Positions 22,261 through 31,689 of a stretch of DNA of 41,333 bases are shown piece after piece. Within the stretch, counting starts at the first letter, position 1. Each line of letters starts with the position of its first letter. Under the pieces are notes generated by a model that was given only the letters and a program-made list of their open reading frames with translations, had not been told where the DNA came from and searched no databases. The DNA lies in assembly GCA_049999725.1 (NCBI GenBank), contig JBNGIS010032322.1:36840-78172 (forward strand). Direction: 5' to 3'. The position numbers and the translations under genes are program-made. Origin of the DNA: Haplomitrium mnioides. Taxonomy: Eukaryota > Marchantiophyta > Haplomitriopsida > Calobryales.

Positions 22261-22514
22261 CTAAGTTGAATGTCTTTTTGTTGATCTGTTGGAGTAGTCA
22301 AAAGAAAGATTCAACTTTGATTGCTTTATCATCAACAAAGATCTTGTGTGTGCAAAAGTTTGTTTCTTCAATTCTCTACGAGCATTAGGTTCCCTCTTTG
22401 ATCCTTTGCACTCAAGTTGTTCACTCCTTAATCCTATGTGCGCATTGGATTTACTCTTTGATCCTATATGCACATAAGGTCCAATCCCTAATTCTATGCA
22501 CGTATAAGATTCAC
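22261..22514 (-). other. Intron 1 of DUF7869-like gene
   Basis: The donor gtgaatc (minus strand, 22514 downward) and acceptor ...caacttag (22262-22261) enclose 254 bases containing module cluster H3. The boundaries are inferred from flanking open frames and are not proven. Confidence 0.5.
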
Positions 22515-22520
22515 CTTCTT
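22375..22520. repeat. Quasi-palindromic GCAT module cluster H3
   Basis: Modules include atcctatgtgcgcattggat (about 22431), atcctatatgcacataaggt (about 22462) and ttctatgcacgtataagatt (about 22493), with weaker ones near 22375 and 22400. Spacing is about 31 bases. They fall within intron 1 of the DUF7869-like gene. Confidence 0.6.
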
Positions 22521-22731
22521 GATCTTCTCAAGCGGAGCTATTTGATTCAATAGAAGCCATCTTTTTCTCTAATATACTTTCCATCACCCTTGATGCTTTT
22601 GGTAGTCCATTGCTTACCTCCAAAGAATTGCAGTTTGAACAAATCTCAAGTTGACAGTCAAAAGTAACACTTTTCTATGAACATGAATCTTGGAATTCTA
22701 ACCTCTTCTTTCCATTCAAAACTCCACCCAT
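22515..22731 (-). pseudogene. DUF7869-like gene, putative exon 1
   Basis: Starts at an ATG (22731-22729) reading MGGVLNGKKRLEFQDSCS. After a stop it continues in frame with FDCQLEICSNCNSLEV and RVMESILEKKMASIESNSSA, then a second stop before the donor at 22515/22514. The CEICxxC-like spacing hints at a small zinc-binding start but is not diagnostic. Assignment to the DUF7869-like gene rests on strand, spacing and splice signals. It could instead be a separate small remnant. Confidence 0.4.
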
Positions 22732-23190
22732 TGATAAAGCTCACTAAGAATCAACTATTTGAAGAAACTATTTTAACAAATATTGTCACCCTCTTACGGC
22801 CTATCTAAAATGTGTGTTTTTAAGGAAAATTCCACAAAATGACAAAATTGGGAACTTTTTGAGAAGAAAATGAAAAAAATTTGGAAGGATGAAAACGAAT
22901 GATGTTTTATATACTAACATTTTTATTTTTCACCATGCGAACCTATGTATCAAGAGCTTTGCGAATCATTTTTTTGCGGGAAAAGATATTTTTTTGAAAT
23001 TTAGGTATAGAATGAGCATCAATGGAAAGTTTCTTTCCATTATCATGAGTTCACTTTCTAGTTTTTGTTTTCTTGTCATGGCTGTTTTTGCATTTTTTTT
23101 GTTATTTTTCCGTTTTCAACCGTTTGATTTTTGTGAACTTTTGTTCCTACGATTTTTCACCTCAAATTCTATGAGATTTTATTTTCTAGA
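22732..23190. promoter_or_regulatory. Shared divergent promoter region (inferred)
   Basis: About 450 A/T-rich bases separate the first exon of the leftward DUF7869-like gene from the first recognisable exon of the rightward methyltransferase gene. A plus-strand frame at 22889-23287 is Phe-rich at its start and looks like chance translation up to the acceptor-like ttttctag near 23190. No clear TATA box could be chosen. The role as a bidirectional promoter is inferred from geometry. Confidence 0.35.
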
Positions 23191-23550
23191 AAATAGCATC
23201 ACATGTCAATGTTTCCAAACCTACTCAACCAAAGCCATACATGTATTTGATGTTGTCAAGGTTCTTGAGCCAAAAAAATTAGACTAGGAATGGCTAGTTA
23301 ATTGTGGATCCTTGAAAGACCCTAGTCAACACCTTTATATTTTTGCTGGTAAAGGTGAAAAATTTAACCTCAACTTTGTGGTCCAAGTAATGATGATTAG
23401 AAAGGGGCAGCAAGCCAACATCGGGTTGGTTGTGTAGTCATAGGATACCATTACCTTGTACATAGCCCATCACAAAGGATTTTTCTTTTCGGAGATGAAT
23501 AAGAGGGACATTTTTGCCAAACATCTAGAGATGGCTAAGGAATACGACAA
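23190..23550 (+). pseudogene. ParB/methyltransferase gene, upstream exon
   Basis: After the acceptor-like ttttattttctag, one plus-strand frame reads TYSTKAIHVFDVVKVLEPKK, then LYIFAGKGEKFNLNFVVQVM, IAHHKGFFFSEMNKRDIFAK and HLEMAKEYDK, ending at a good donor (gacaag|gtaaga). Three in-frame stops break it. I do not recognise a domain here. It is assigned to the methyltransferase gene because it shares strand and is followed by an intron-like stretch and further exons. Confidence 0.45.
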
Positions 23551-23603
23551 GGTAAGATCTTAAAATCTTTTTTCATTTGTTTTATTTTTGGACTGACTTG
23601 GAT

Positions 23604-23835
23604 CTCAATGAGCGCATTGGCCCTGAGTCCATGCGTACATGGATTTGAGAGTCCCTACGCGCATGGACTTGTGAGTCCCTACGTGCATGGACTTGGGAGT
23701 CCATGCAAGCATGGACCTAGGAGTCCATGCGTGCATGGACTTACATTGTCAAGTCTATGGGCGTATGGACTTCCAAGTCTCTCCATGCTTAGACTCCTAG
23801 GTCCATACCCACAAAAACTCCTTAGTCTTTTTTAG
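23604..23835. repeat. 24-base quasi-palindromic tandem array, cluster H4
   Basis: Five consecutive 24-base units start at 23625, 23649, 23673, 23697 and 23721. Each is close to gagtccatgcgtgcatggacttg, with diverged units on both sides. The core GTCCATGCGTGCATGGAC is nearly its own reverse complement, so each unit can fold as a hairpin. Because 24 is a multiple of three, translation gives an 8-residue repeat (SPCVHGLx), but the array lies after a splice donor and is probably intronic. Confidence 0.8.
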
Positions 23836-23949
23836 CTTAGACTGAATGCGTAGTACATTTTTACTTGTTGTAAACACTTGGAGACTTTTTGTTTAACATG
23901 TTTGATCATTCTTTAATTTTGTTTTCCAATTCACTCAATTTTTGGTGGA

Positions 23950-24850
23950 CTTTGTGGATGCCTACCAAGATGCAAAACGCATTGAATGTGATTTTTTCAA
24001 GATGGCCATCAACATCAAACTATTGAAGCCTAAGCAGAGCATCCACATTCAACAACTTGTGCTGCATCCAAGCGCGGTGACCATGTCAATGACAACAACG
24101 CCATGACCATCAGCTGCAAAAGAAAGAGCAAGGCAGTAGAGCCAATTGAGGCTCCAAAAAAGAAGAAACATGCTGTCCCAAAGAAGAAGCCTATTCCAAC
24201 TCCAATAATTGAGGAGGAGCCAACCTCCTCCCAATCTTCAACAAGGTCATGTTCTACGGCCCCTTCGTTTTCAACACCAAGTAGCTCAAGGGAGGAAACA
24301 AAGCCGGAGCTAGTTCAGGCTCCTACATCTAGATCCAAAAAGAAATCACACAAGGGGATGCGAACCTTTCAAGAGTGTGAGCAAGTGGACCCTCAAACAC
24401 TATTTGAGGAAGACAAAAATAAAATCAGGAATTTTGCAATCCAGCGATGTAGAGTCCGAGAAGATACGATTACAATTTGCTTTGAGAATTTAAAGCTTCC
24501 AAAACCTAGAATGGATAACTATAGTCAATTTCAGAGTAGGAGGTTGAATGAAGACTTTGTTGAGCTTCAGACGTAGAGAATGCTGACCAATAAATGTGGG
24601 CACAACTTTTTTATTGTTGTCGTTGACCTAAAGTACGGGTTAAAAGATAAGTTACTGTTTGATTTGAGGAACCTTAACAAGTATCAATATGAGATTACAT
24701 GAGGCAATCATAGTGTTGCTGCCAGGTAGCTTCTAATCACCAAATATGAAGCAAAGAATACAATGTTGTTGCTATGCAACTGCTATGTTTACGTGGGTTT
24801 AACACCAACAACAACCCGCATATTTGCAATAGATGACAATTGCAACTAAA
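23950..24850 (+). pseudogene. ParB-like region of methyltransferase gene
   Basis: The first part reads DFVDAYQDAKRIECDFFKMA. After a frame change comes a Lys-rich, nuclear-signal-like and Ser-rich linker (RKSKAVEPIEAPKKKKHAVP), then RTFQECEQVDPQTLFEEDKN (24103-24576). Past one stop the same frame gives FFIVVVDLKYGLKDKLLFDL, YQYEIT, stop, GNHSVAAR, stop, CNCYVYVGLT and TTTRIFAIDDN (to about 24840). The Y-x-I-x-GGNH-x-x-A pattern followed by a short strand and a loop ending in A-x-x-HN is typical of ParB/sulfiredoxin-like domains, which bind or process DNA in partition and phage systems. This call rests on a short motif. One of the two expected glycines coincides with the TGA stop. Confidence 0.5.
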
Positions 24851-25410
24851 GATACTGATTGGAAATGACATCAATTTAGAAGGTTTAATATTGGCATCAG
24901 AGGTTCATGGAGAGTGGGATGGCTTCATCTCAGAAATTAAAAAGAGAGTTAGTGCTGAAAACCTTGGAGATCAAGCCAAAGTCGACTCTTAAAAAGATAA
25001 TCACTTCTCAAGACAATTGATTCCAACTGCTGTTCCAAAGTGGTGAGCTCTAGGATTTACAATATAGCATTTTTTTGTGTGGGAGAAAAAAAGAGTGAAG
25101 GGCTAAACACCTAAGACCAAGGGATCACGGAGAATGGAGGACATGAAGAGGACACCTTGGAATTCCCTTTAGGGTCTTCCGAATGAAGTTAAAATATGTG
25201 TTTTGAAACACATGGAAGCTATAGAGCTTTCAATTGAAGAAACGTCTCGCAAGCTAGAGAGACATAAAGTTGTGGCAGTCATAGTAAAGTCTTTCTACTC
25301 CAAAGTCTACTACAACTCTTGGGAGAAGCAAGAGAGGAGTATGCTCTCTACACCGACAAGTCAAAGATGTTTGCATTTTACTCTAGTTTTGAGAAGCTTT
25401 TGGTGAGTTT
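24851..25410 (+). pseudogene. Middle part of methyltransferase gene
   Basis: Broken plus-strand pieces: ATKDTDWK and WRVGWLHLRN near 24840-24950, HNWFQ-like FQLLFQSGEL near 25020, and a better frame at 25140-25400 with VKICVLKHMEAIELSIEETS, RKLERHKVVAVIVKSFYSKV and YYNSWEKQ. The last looks helical. I cannot name a domain. It lies between the ParB-like and methyltransferase parts with consistent strand. A donor-like gtgagt follows at about 25403. Confidence 0.4.
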
Positions 25411-25495
25411 GTTTTTCCATTGTACGTTTATTTCTCTAGAGTTGCATTGAATTTTTTGTAAATTGTCTTTTGTTAGAATAAACATGATTTTAAGT

Positions 25496-25712
25496 TTGTG
25501 CATGCATGGACTCTCTAGTCCAAGCTTGTAACGGACTCTCTAGTCTCTGGGCACTTGGATAAGCAAGTCCATATGCACACGGGCATTGAGGTCCATGTGT
25601 TCTTAGACATTGAAATCCAAGCACGCAAGGACATTGAAGTTCATGTGCATTTGGACTTCAATGTCCATGTTATTTTGGACTCTCAAGTCAATGATTAGGT
25701 TGACTTGAGGGT
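25496..25712. repeat. Quasi-palindromic module cluster H5
   Basis: At least seven diverged copies of the gtcca-tgcac-tggac module occur, among them tgcatgcatggactctctag at about 25500, gtccatatgcacacgggcat at about 25568 and atgtgcatttggacttc at about 25641. They lie between recognisable exons of the methyltransferase gene, so they are probably intronic. Confidence 0.55.
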
Positions 25713-25799
25713 CTTTGCTCGCATTGTCTTCCTCTTTAAAGTCTATGATTTTTTTGTTGTCTCTTCTTCTTTTTTCCATTTTTTCTTTATGCAAGAGGA

Positions 25800-27090
25800 C
25801 AAAATCTACAAACGGCTACTTGCCAAAAAAATTCGCAGTAGCTGCCAAAGGGCAAAAAAGATTGGGGGTCGAAGAAGCCCCGAGAGATCAAGACCAAGCT
25901 CCAACACTTGTTTCCTACCCTCTTGCTTTTTTACTTTATTGTCAGAAAGCTAGAGAGTGGAAATCAAGGTAGCAATATGATGTTGCTGCCCTTTCCACTG
26001 ATATAGTTCTAAGAGATAAAGACGAGGACTTAATGTCCTTTGTCGATAGACTTAACATGGCATATTACCAAGTCTACATAGAGACAATTGCTTGTCAATT
26101 GTAGGGATTTGTGAAACCTAGATGTTTCACTTTGACAATTGCAGATATTCCTTATCACTACAACCTTAAGCAATGCAAGCATGATGATTTCGAACCCTTT
26201 TCTAGGGATGATATTTTTGATGCAGTTTCCTCTTTTGCGGCAATCACGCCTTCTGAGTTTTGGTCTTTTGTAATAATCCATTCTTCCCAACAATGTGACA
26301 TTGTTAAGGGTTCTCTTTTGGAGGTTTGTTGTACCATCAACCATGACATCTGGTAAGTTCTTTTTTGATTTTTTGGTTTTTTAGTTTAACTTGTTTAGTT
26401 TTCTTACACTATGTTTCGCGTGTTTAACTTGTTTGTATTTCTTACTACAGGGACAAAAGAAACATTCATCATTCTAGTGGTCTAAAAATTGCTCGTGCCT
26501 ATGAGTATTGGACTGTGAGCTACGTGACAAAGGAGGGCAAGAGGAGCATGAGGCTCTTCAACTTGCAACCTGTTGATGCTAGTGGTTGTCCTCAGAAAAT
26601 TATGCAGAGTGTGTTCAGTTGCTCTAGTATGTTGGCTAAACTAAAACATCCAAGAGATGATGCTCTTGTGAATGTTTACCAAAAGCCCCAAGCTCTTTAT
26701 AATATTTTCATTGACCATTTATCAATAGAGCAAGATTGGATCTTAGATCTTTTCTCTAGGTCCGACACAGGTCTTGTTTGTGCTTTAAAGCTGATGCAAA
26801 ATTGCATTGTTGTAGAATATGATAGACGTCAATATATTTATATTCTTCATAGAGATTTGACAATGGCTTCTTTGCCATCCGACATGACCAAATTGTAGAT
26901 AGTGTATGCGTACCACAAGGAACCTATTCCTCTTGGAACTATAAGTGCTATTGGTGATTTTGTGGCCATCTCTAGGACTCAAAAGTCTCGGCATGACTTT
27001 GTAACGGCTATAGATGTTGAAGCTTCTCAGCCTTTTTATTTAGATGAGATAATTCCTCATGAAGAGGATAGAGTTGTAGCATCAGAGTGA
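25800..27090 (+). pseudogene. DNA N4/N6 methyltransferase domain, two exons
   Basis: Predicted to have transferred a methyl group from S-adenosylmethionine to the exocyclic amine of adenine or cytosine in DNA. Exon A (25800-26352) reads YPLAFLLYCQKAREWKSR and VDRLNMAYYQVY, then the catalytic motif IV region LTIADIPYHYN (DPPY changed to DIPY, 26144-26155) and SEFWSFVII. A GT-AG intron follows. Exon B (26451-27090) has DKRNIHHSSG, EYWTVSYVTK, YQKPQALYNIFIDHLS and motif I WILDLFSRSDTGLVCALKL. There FSGxGxG reads FSRSDTG (26746-26772), which would impair cofactor binding. Then come VVEYDRRQ and a C-terminal tail ending at TGA 27088-27090. Motif IV before motif I is the beta-class order. In-frame TAG stops are at about 25969, 26102 and 26896. 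Bacterial and phage enzymes are the closest model. MT-A70-type RNA methylases have a different motif setting. Confidence 0.8.
26353..26450 (+). other. Intron inside methyltransferase domain
   Basis: Donor tg|gtaagttc and acceptor ttcttactacag|gg, 98 bases and T-rich. Removal rejoins a Trp codon (tg+g) and keeps the frame NHDIW-DKRN. It marks the gene as eukaryotic rather than a recent bacterial insertion. Confidence 0.8.
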
Positions 27091-27106
27091 TGTAATTTTT
27101 GTACAC

Positions 27107-27112
27107 AATAAA
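27107..27112 (+). terminator. Polyadenylation signal AATAAA
   Basis: aataaa lies 17 bases after the stop codon of the methyltransferase gene, followed by T-rich sequence. It is a plausible 3' end signal. Confidence 0.5.
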
Positions 27113-27811
27113 GTATTTTCTTCACAATATTTTATTTGTTGAAGTTTCAATCTTGTTGCACTCCAAATCCAATTTAAGCCTTTTATTCATGACTCAATTT
27201 CTTGCGCAAAATGGTTTTTGAACAAAACGCATTGGTTTTCTTAAAAATTAGCAATGAAATCTATGCTGGCATAGAAGTTCACTTTCTTATTTTCATTTTT
27301 TGTTCAAGTTTTCTTTAATCCTTAGGTTTTTGTTGTCCGTGCTGAGACAAGCTTCTGCATTTTCTACTTCCAATTACTTAGTAGTTCATGTTTGCTTCAA
27401 TTCTCCATACTTACATAGGCTTTAGTTGTTCAAGCTCAAGTTAGCTGTTGTTGTCTCTTCTCACATGGATCTTTCAAATAAAGCGTGCATACACTTGGAC
27501 CTTAGTTGTCCATGTGCACATAGACTTCAATAGTCTTTTCACAATTTTTCTTCAACAATAATCTTACGCCAACACTTTAGGGCTCTAGTTAAGAAATTAT
27601 TTGATAAAATTTGAATGTTTTTATCAAATTTTCAAACTATTGATATCATTGTTAGTTTGGAAAATATTTAACAGCAAATGTTGTGTATATTTTTATATAT
27701 TTTGTTTGGTGATGCTTGTGCTTTTGAAAGATAAAATTATGAAAGCAACTTTGTTAAAATGCTCAAAAGAAGATTTTTGTTAATACATGGTGCACTCAAA
27801 GTGAGCTACTT
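27113..27811. other. A/T-rich flank with module cluster H6
   Basis: No coding region recognised. A diverged module pair, gcgtgcatacacttggacc and gtccatgtgcacatagac, sits at about 27484-27525. The rest is T-rich sequence up to the assembly gap. The right edge of the putative composite element may lie here or in the gap; no terminal inverted repeat could be matched to the left side. Confidence 0.4.
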
Positions 27812-27911
27812 NNNNNNNNNNNNNNNNNNNNNNNNNNNNNNNNNNNNNNNNNNNNNNNNNNNNNNNNNNNNNNNNNNNNNNNNNNNNNNNNNNNNNNNNN
27901 NNNNNNNNNNN
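27812..27911. other. Assembly gap, 100 N
   Basis: Exactly 100 consecutive N, the usual placeholder for a gap of unknown size. Adjacency of the two flanks is not proven. Confidence 0.99.
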
Positions 27912-28427
27912 AAACTAGATAAGATCCTTAATCGATTTGCATCCGTATTTTCTCCATTTGCTGCTGATAGAGAATCAAATCAAATCAAGTTAGTCCATGC
28001 AAGAATCAACAACATCTCCTCCATGATTTCAACTAAAGTTTGTATACCTCAATCGGGTCTTTTTTGGTGTCGCCACTGGAACAAGAACTCATACAAAAGG
28101 AAAATCTACTTCACCTCCGCTTGGTGAACTTGGTGGTGTAGAATCCTCTGAACTTGAAGATGACCCAGAAGAGGAACGATTTGGGCTTGGTTCTTCCCTC
28201 TAACCCTCTTGGCCTTCTTCAACTTCCTGATTTTCTTCACTAGCTTCAAATTGGCTTCGTTCAACTTCTTCAAAGATTTGGACGTGCTCTGGAGACGACA
28301 CTTGCAAGATAGGATAATCTAATAGCATTGCTATCAAAAATATACATTGCATATCAAACACAAACTCATATATACCAAGAGATAGAGGAAATGCAATATA
28401 TTCCTATGGGTATAAAATGGTGCAATT
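27912..28427 (-). other. Unresolved fragment, possible copia linker
   Basis: Minus-strand translation gives LLDYPILQVSSPEHVQIFEE and an acidic, Ser-rich stretch (SGSSSSSEDSTTKF), with stops. Acidic Ser/Glu-rich linkers separate integrase from RT in plant copia polyproteins, so this may be a copia remnant truncated by the neighbouring insertion or the gap. No catalytic motif supports that. Confidence 0.3.
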
Positions 28428-28770
28428 TGTTATATAAGAAGATGCAATCAATCATATCATTACACAATTATAAACAAGGTTTATGCTTGTAAAAACTCCT
28501 CTTCTCTTCTCTCTTCTCCTCATATCTCATATCTCAATATATCAATGCTCATAGGATCAAAAAATACATGGCTATCTATCCTAGGATTAAGGTTATGATT
28601 AAGTTAAATATAATCCTAATCATATATGCTAATCCTAGATTAAAGTCTAATAGTAGATTAGGCTATTTATCTTACTCTATATATTGCATCACTCCTCTTT
28701 GGTTAAAACATGGAGAATATTATAAACATACGGAAGATAAAATGATAACTATGATAAAATAACTCCAACA
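28428..28770 (-). repeat. 3' LTR of copia element (left)
   Basis: TGTTATATAAG...ACTCCAACA. In element sense it begins TGTTGGAGTTAT and ends TTATATAACA. The inner edge at 28770 is set by the ACTCCAACA end, typical of copia LTRs. Confidence 0.7.
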
Positions 28771-28979
28771 CTACCAAAAATAGTGCATATGAAGAATAAG
28801 AGTGTTGCCTCATTAAAACCCTCTCATACTCTTGCAAGGGAAAGAATACAACCACCATTATACACGGATTAATATGTCAATAAGTGATATAATATATAAA
28901 AGAAATAATAATAATAACTGCATTGTTAAATAGCTATATTGAGAAATATAGCTATAGGCTATATATAGACATAGTATAA

Positions 28980-30700
28980 TCAAGTTACGTCTAGAAAAAT
29001 AACATGAGTAGTGTATATACAGAAGATATATTGAAGATAAATATAAAGATGTCGACAATATAGTGAGAAAGTCATATAGTGAAATATATATCGATGAAGT
29101 AATAATAATAATATCGATAATCTTCGTAGTCCAAGAGAGTCAGAGAAATGTTGGTGCATTGCTAGAGGTAAAACCTTTGTAAAAATGTCAGGCATATTCT
29201 CTTTGTGAGAGATAACTTGCACTGGCATGGTCTCATTCTGCTGCTCATGTGTAAAGAAAAACTTGTGCGCGATGTGATTGATAGGATCTCCTTTAATAAA
29301 ACCCTATGAGATATTCTGTACACAAGCCAAGTTATCCTCAAATATGATAGTTGGGTTAGATATGCAAGGTAATAGACAATGTGAGTAGATATGATCAATC
29401 ATCTTTTGTAGATATATACACTTTCTATTGGCTTCATATAAAGCTATAATTTTTGCATGGTTTGAAGATGTACAAGTCAATGTTTGCTTTGTCCTTTTCT
29501 GTGATATAGCTATAGAGCCATATAGGAATATATAACCGATTTGGAATTTAGCACGGCTAAGATCCGAAAGGTATCCTATATTTGCATAGCCGGTAAGGAT
29601 TTGATCGGTATTATTTGGGAAAAGTAGTCCCATGTCAATTGTGCCTTGTAAATATTTGAAAATATGCTTGATATCATTCTAATGTCATATAGCAGGTTGT
29701 GAATTGTGTCTTGCAAGCAAGTTCATGACAAAGGATATATCAAGGTGTGTTTGATTTGCAAAAAAAACATAAGAGCTCCTATAGCGAAGAGATATGGCAT
29801 CTCAAATCTGAGGATTGGCTCTATGTCTTTTCTTTTTTGAAAAATGTCCTTTTCTCTATCTAGTGTTCTTATCTCTATATGTGATTTTACTATATGAGAT
29901 TTGTGCATATTAAATTTTTTTAAGATTTTCGTGATGTAAGTATTCTAAGGCATTAAATGCCATCATTTAGGTACTCAAATTGTAAACCTAAACAATATTT
30001 GGTCTTACCAATATCATTCATTTCAAAAGTTTTCTTAAGCATAGAAATAGTCTGCTTGAGGAAGGATTGGTGACCGAATAAGTTTATGTCATTAATATAT
30101 AATGCGATAATAATGAATTCTTTGTCAACATTCTTGATGAATAGACTTGGTGCAATATCATGAAAGTGAAAACCCATGGTTATTATCTCCTCTTGAAATC
30201 TCTTGTACTAGATTAGACCACTCTACTTAAGTCCATAAATAGATCTATGGATATGGGCTGCATATCCATCCTTGACTAGAGGCATGGATTGATGCATATG
30301 GGGACAATAGGCCTTTTCTCCCTAGATTGAATCTCATAGACTAAAGGTCATAGCCTAGTACTACCACCATTGGGTTTGATTATGGTCGATGGTGAAGAGG
30401 TAGATGGGTTGCTAGTTGGTTTTTGCTTAAAGACATTCTCCCCTTGAATATTATAGATATTTCTAGTTATAAGATCTAGAGGAGGTTTCATGTAGATCTG
30501 GATATCTAATAGCCCGTATAGGTATGCTGTCACAACATCCATCTAATGTGTCATGAGCTCATGTCCCAAGAAAAAGCCTATTAAGAACTGGTATGTGATA
30601 GCATCCACAAGTGGGGCGCATATGAGATCAAAGTCTCTCCAATGTATTTGTGTATAGCCTTTGGCTACAAGGCATCAAAAAGTCAATTTCCTCTATTTGA
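28980..30700 (-). pseudogene. Copia reverse transcriptase and RNase H
   Basis: Minus-strand pieces in copia order. The RT start LVDAITYQFLIGFFLG is at about 30600, followed by MDVVTAYLYGLLDIQIYMKP (30542). The palm region FIIIALYINDINLFGH is at 30177-29953, where the YVDD box reads YIND. RNase H follows with LTGYANIGYLSDLSRAKF, KQTLTCTSSNHAKIIALYEA and IIFEDNLACVQ (29633-29304). The tail ENMPDIFTKVLP...GLRRL lies at about 29220-29120. The first Asp of the catalytic pair is Asn and several frameshifts occur, so it is inactive. Confidence 0.85.
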
Positions 30701-31689
30701 TTTTATAGAAAAATGTGTTTTCTATAAATCAGAATCTGTATTGTAGCTATAGCTATAGTCAATCTTTTTACACTTATAGATTGATCTATGCTAATTATAA
30801 TATATTGGATTCTCATGTCTTAGAATAAAATTGTGTAATAGATTCTATTTGAATTTTATAGTCTGCACATTTTTATAGAATAAAGGACAAATTATTAGTA
30901 TATCATAATTGTAAATGAAGTAATATGTTACTCATCTATGTCAAGTTTGTATTCCAGATGCAACTATGCTTGATATCTAATGGAGATCTTTGTCAGCCTC
31001 CAATTTGATCAAGCCATCTAAATTGATATATGAATGGCTGGTCAAAACATATGGGCAATAGCTGAAAATTTATACACACTATTGTAATTGTATATATTCT
31101 AGTGATTCACGAGTTGTTTTTCTCCAAAAAATGAAAGTATAGTTGTGTCTTTGTTGAATCAATAGTCAGGAAGCATAGCACAGTTGTTATGCTTTTAACT
31201 TTGTAGATGCAAGAAACATTAGCTCTATGTTTGTAGCTATTTGTGAACCGAATTGCATGAAATAAAATTTGATAGATTCGCCTAGAGTAGTGATCAAATC
31301 TGTTGTTTTATATTTGAAAAATGATCTCTCTAATGATTGCATAACAATCTATTGAGTATCATTCAAAAAAATGATGTACTTGAGCTCAAAAAGAATTAGA
31401 TTTGGTAATCAAAATAGGTTTGGCATTATAATCATGCTTCAAAGATGACTTAACACAGGCTTGGCAGTAATCTTGTAGCTTCAATAGACTTAGTAGCTTC
31501 GAAAAGGTATCTCATGCTTTAGAATGTTGGTTTGGATACCAAGGCTAGCATCGCTTCATGAGTGACCGCCCTTTAATCCTATAAGTGAAATGAGAAAATC
31601 AATTAGCGATATAAATAGCTATGGCTCATAGCTTATTTTGAGAGCTATAACTAAGGTTCTCTCACTCCTTGCATCTAGGGGTGGGGTTT
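30701..31689 (-). pseudogene. Copia integrase trace and unresolved sequence
   Basis: The only recognisable piece is a minus-strand CQACVKSSLKHDYNAKPI near 31400-31470, similar to the end of the copia integrase zinc-binding region. The rest is A/T-rich with tagctata repeats and frequent stops; I see no other domain. Confidence 0.35.

Noticed and set aside
22889-23190. Phe-rich 5' half of the frame 22889-23287 as a membrane protein
   Set aside because: The hydrophobic look comes from T-rich DNA, and the frame only becomes protein-like after the acceptor-like site near 23190.
23608-23835. 75-codon frame with 8-residue repeats (SPCVHGLx)
   Set aside because: It is the translation of the 24-base hairpin array after a good splice donor. 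Periodicity divisible by three explains the open frame.
27100-27811. Search for a terminal inverted repeat matching 3960-5500
   Set aside because: No matching inverted ends were found by eye, and the nearby assembly gap may hide the true end.
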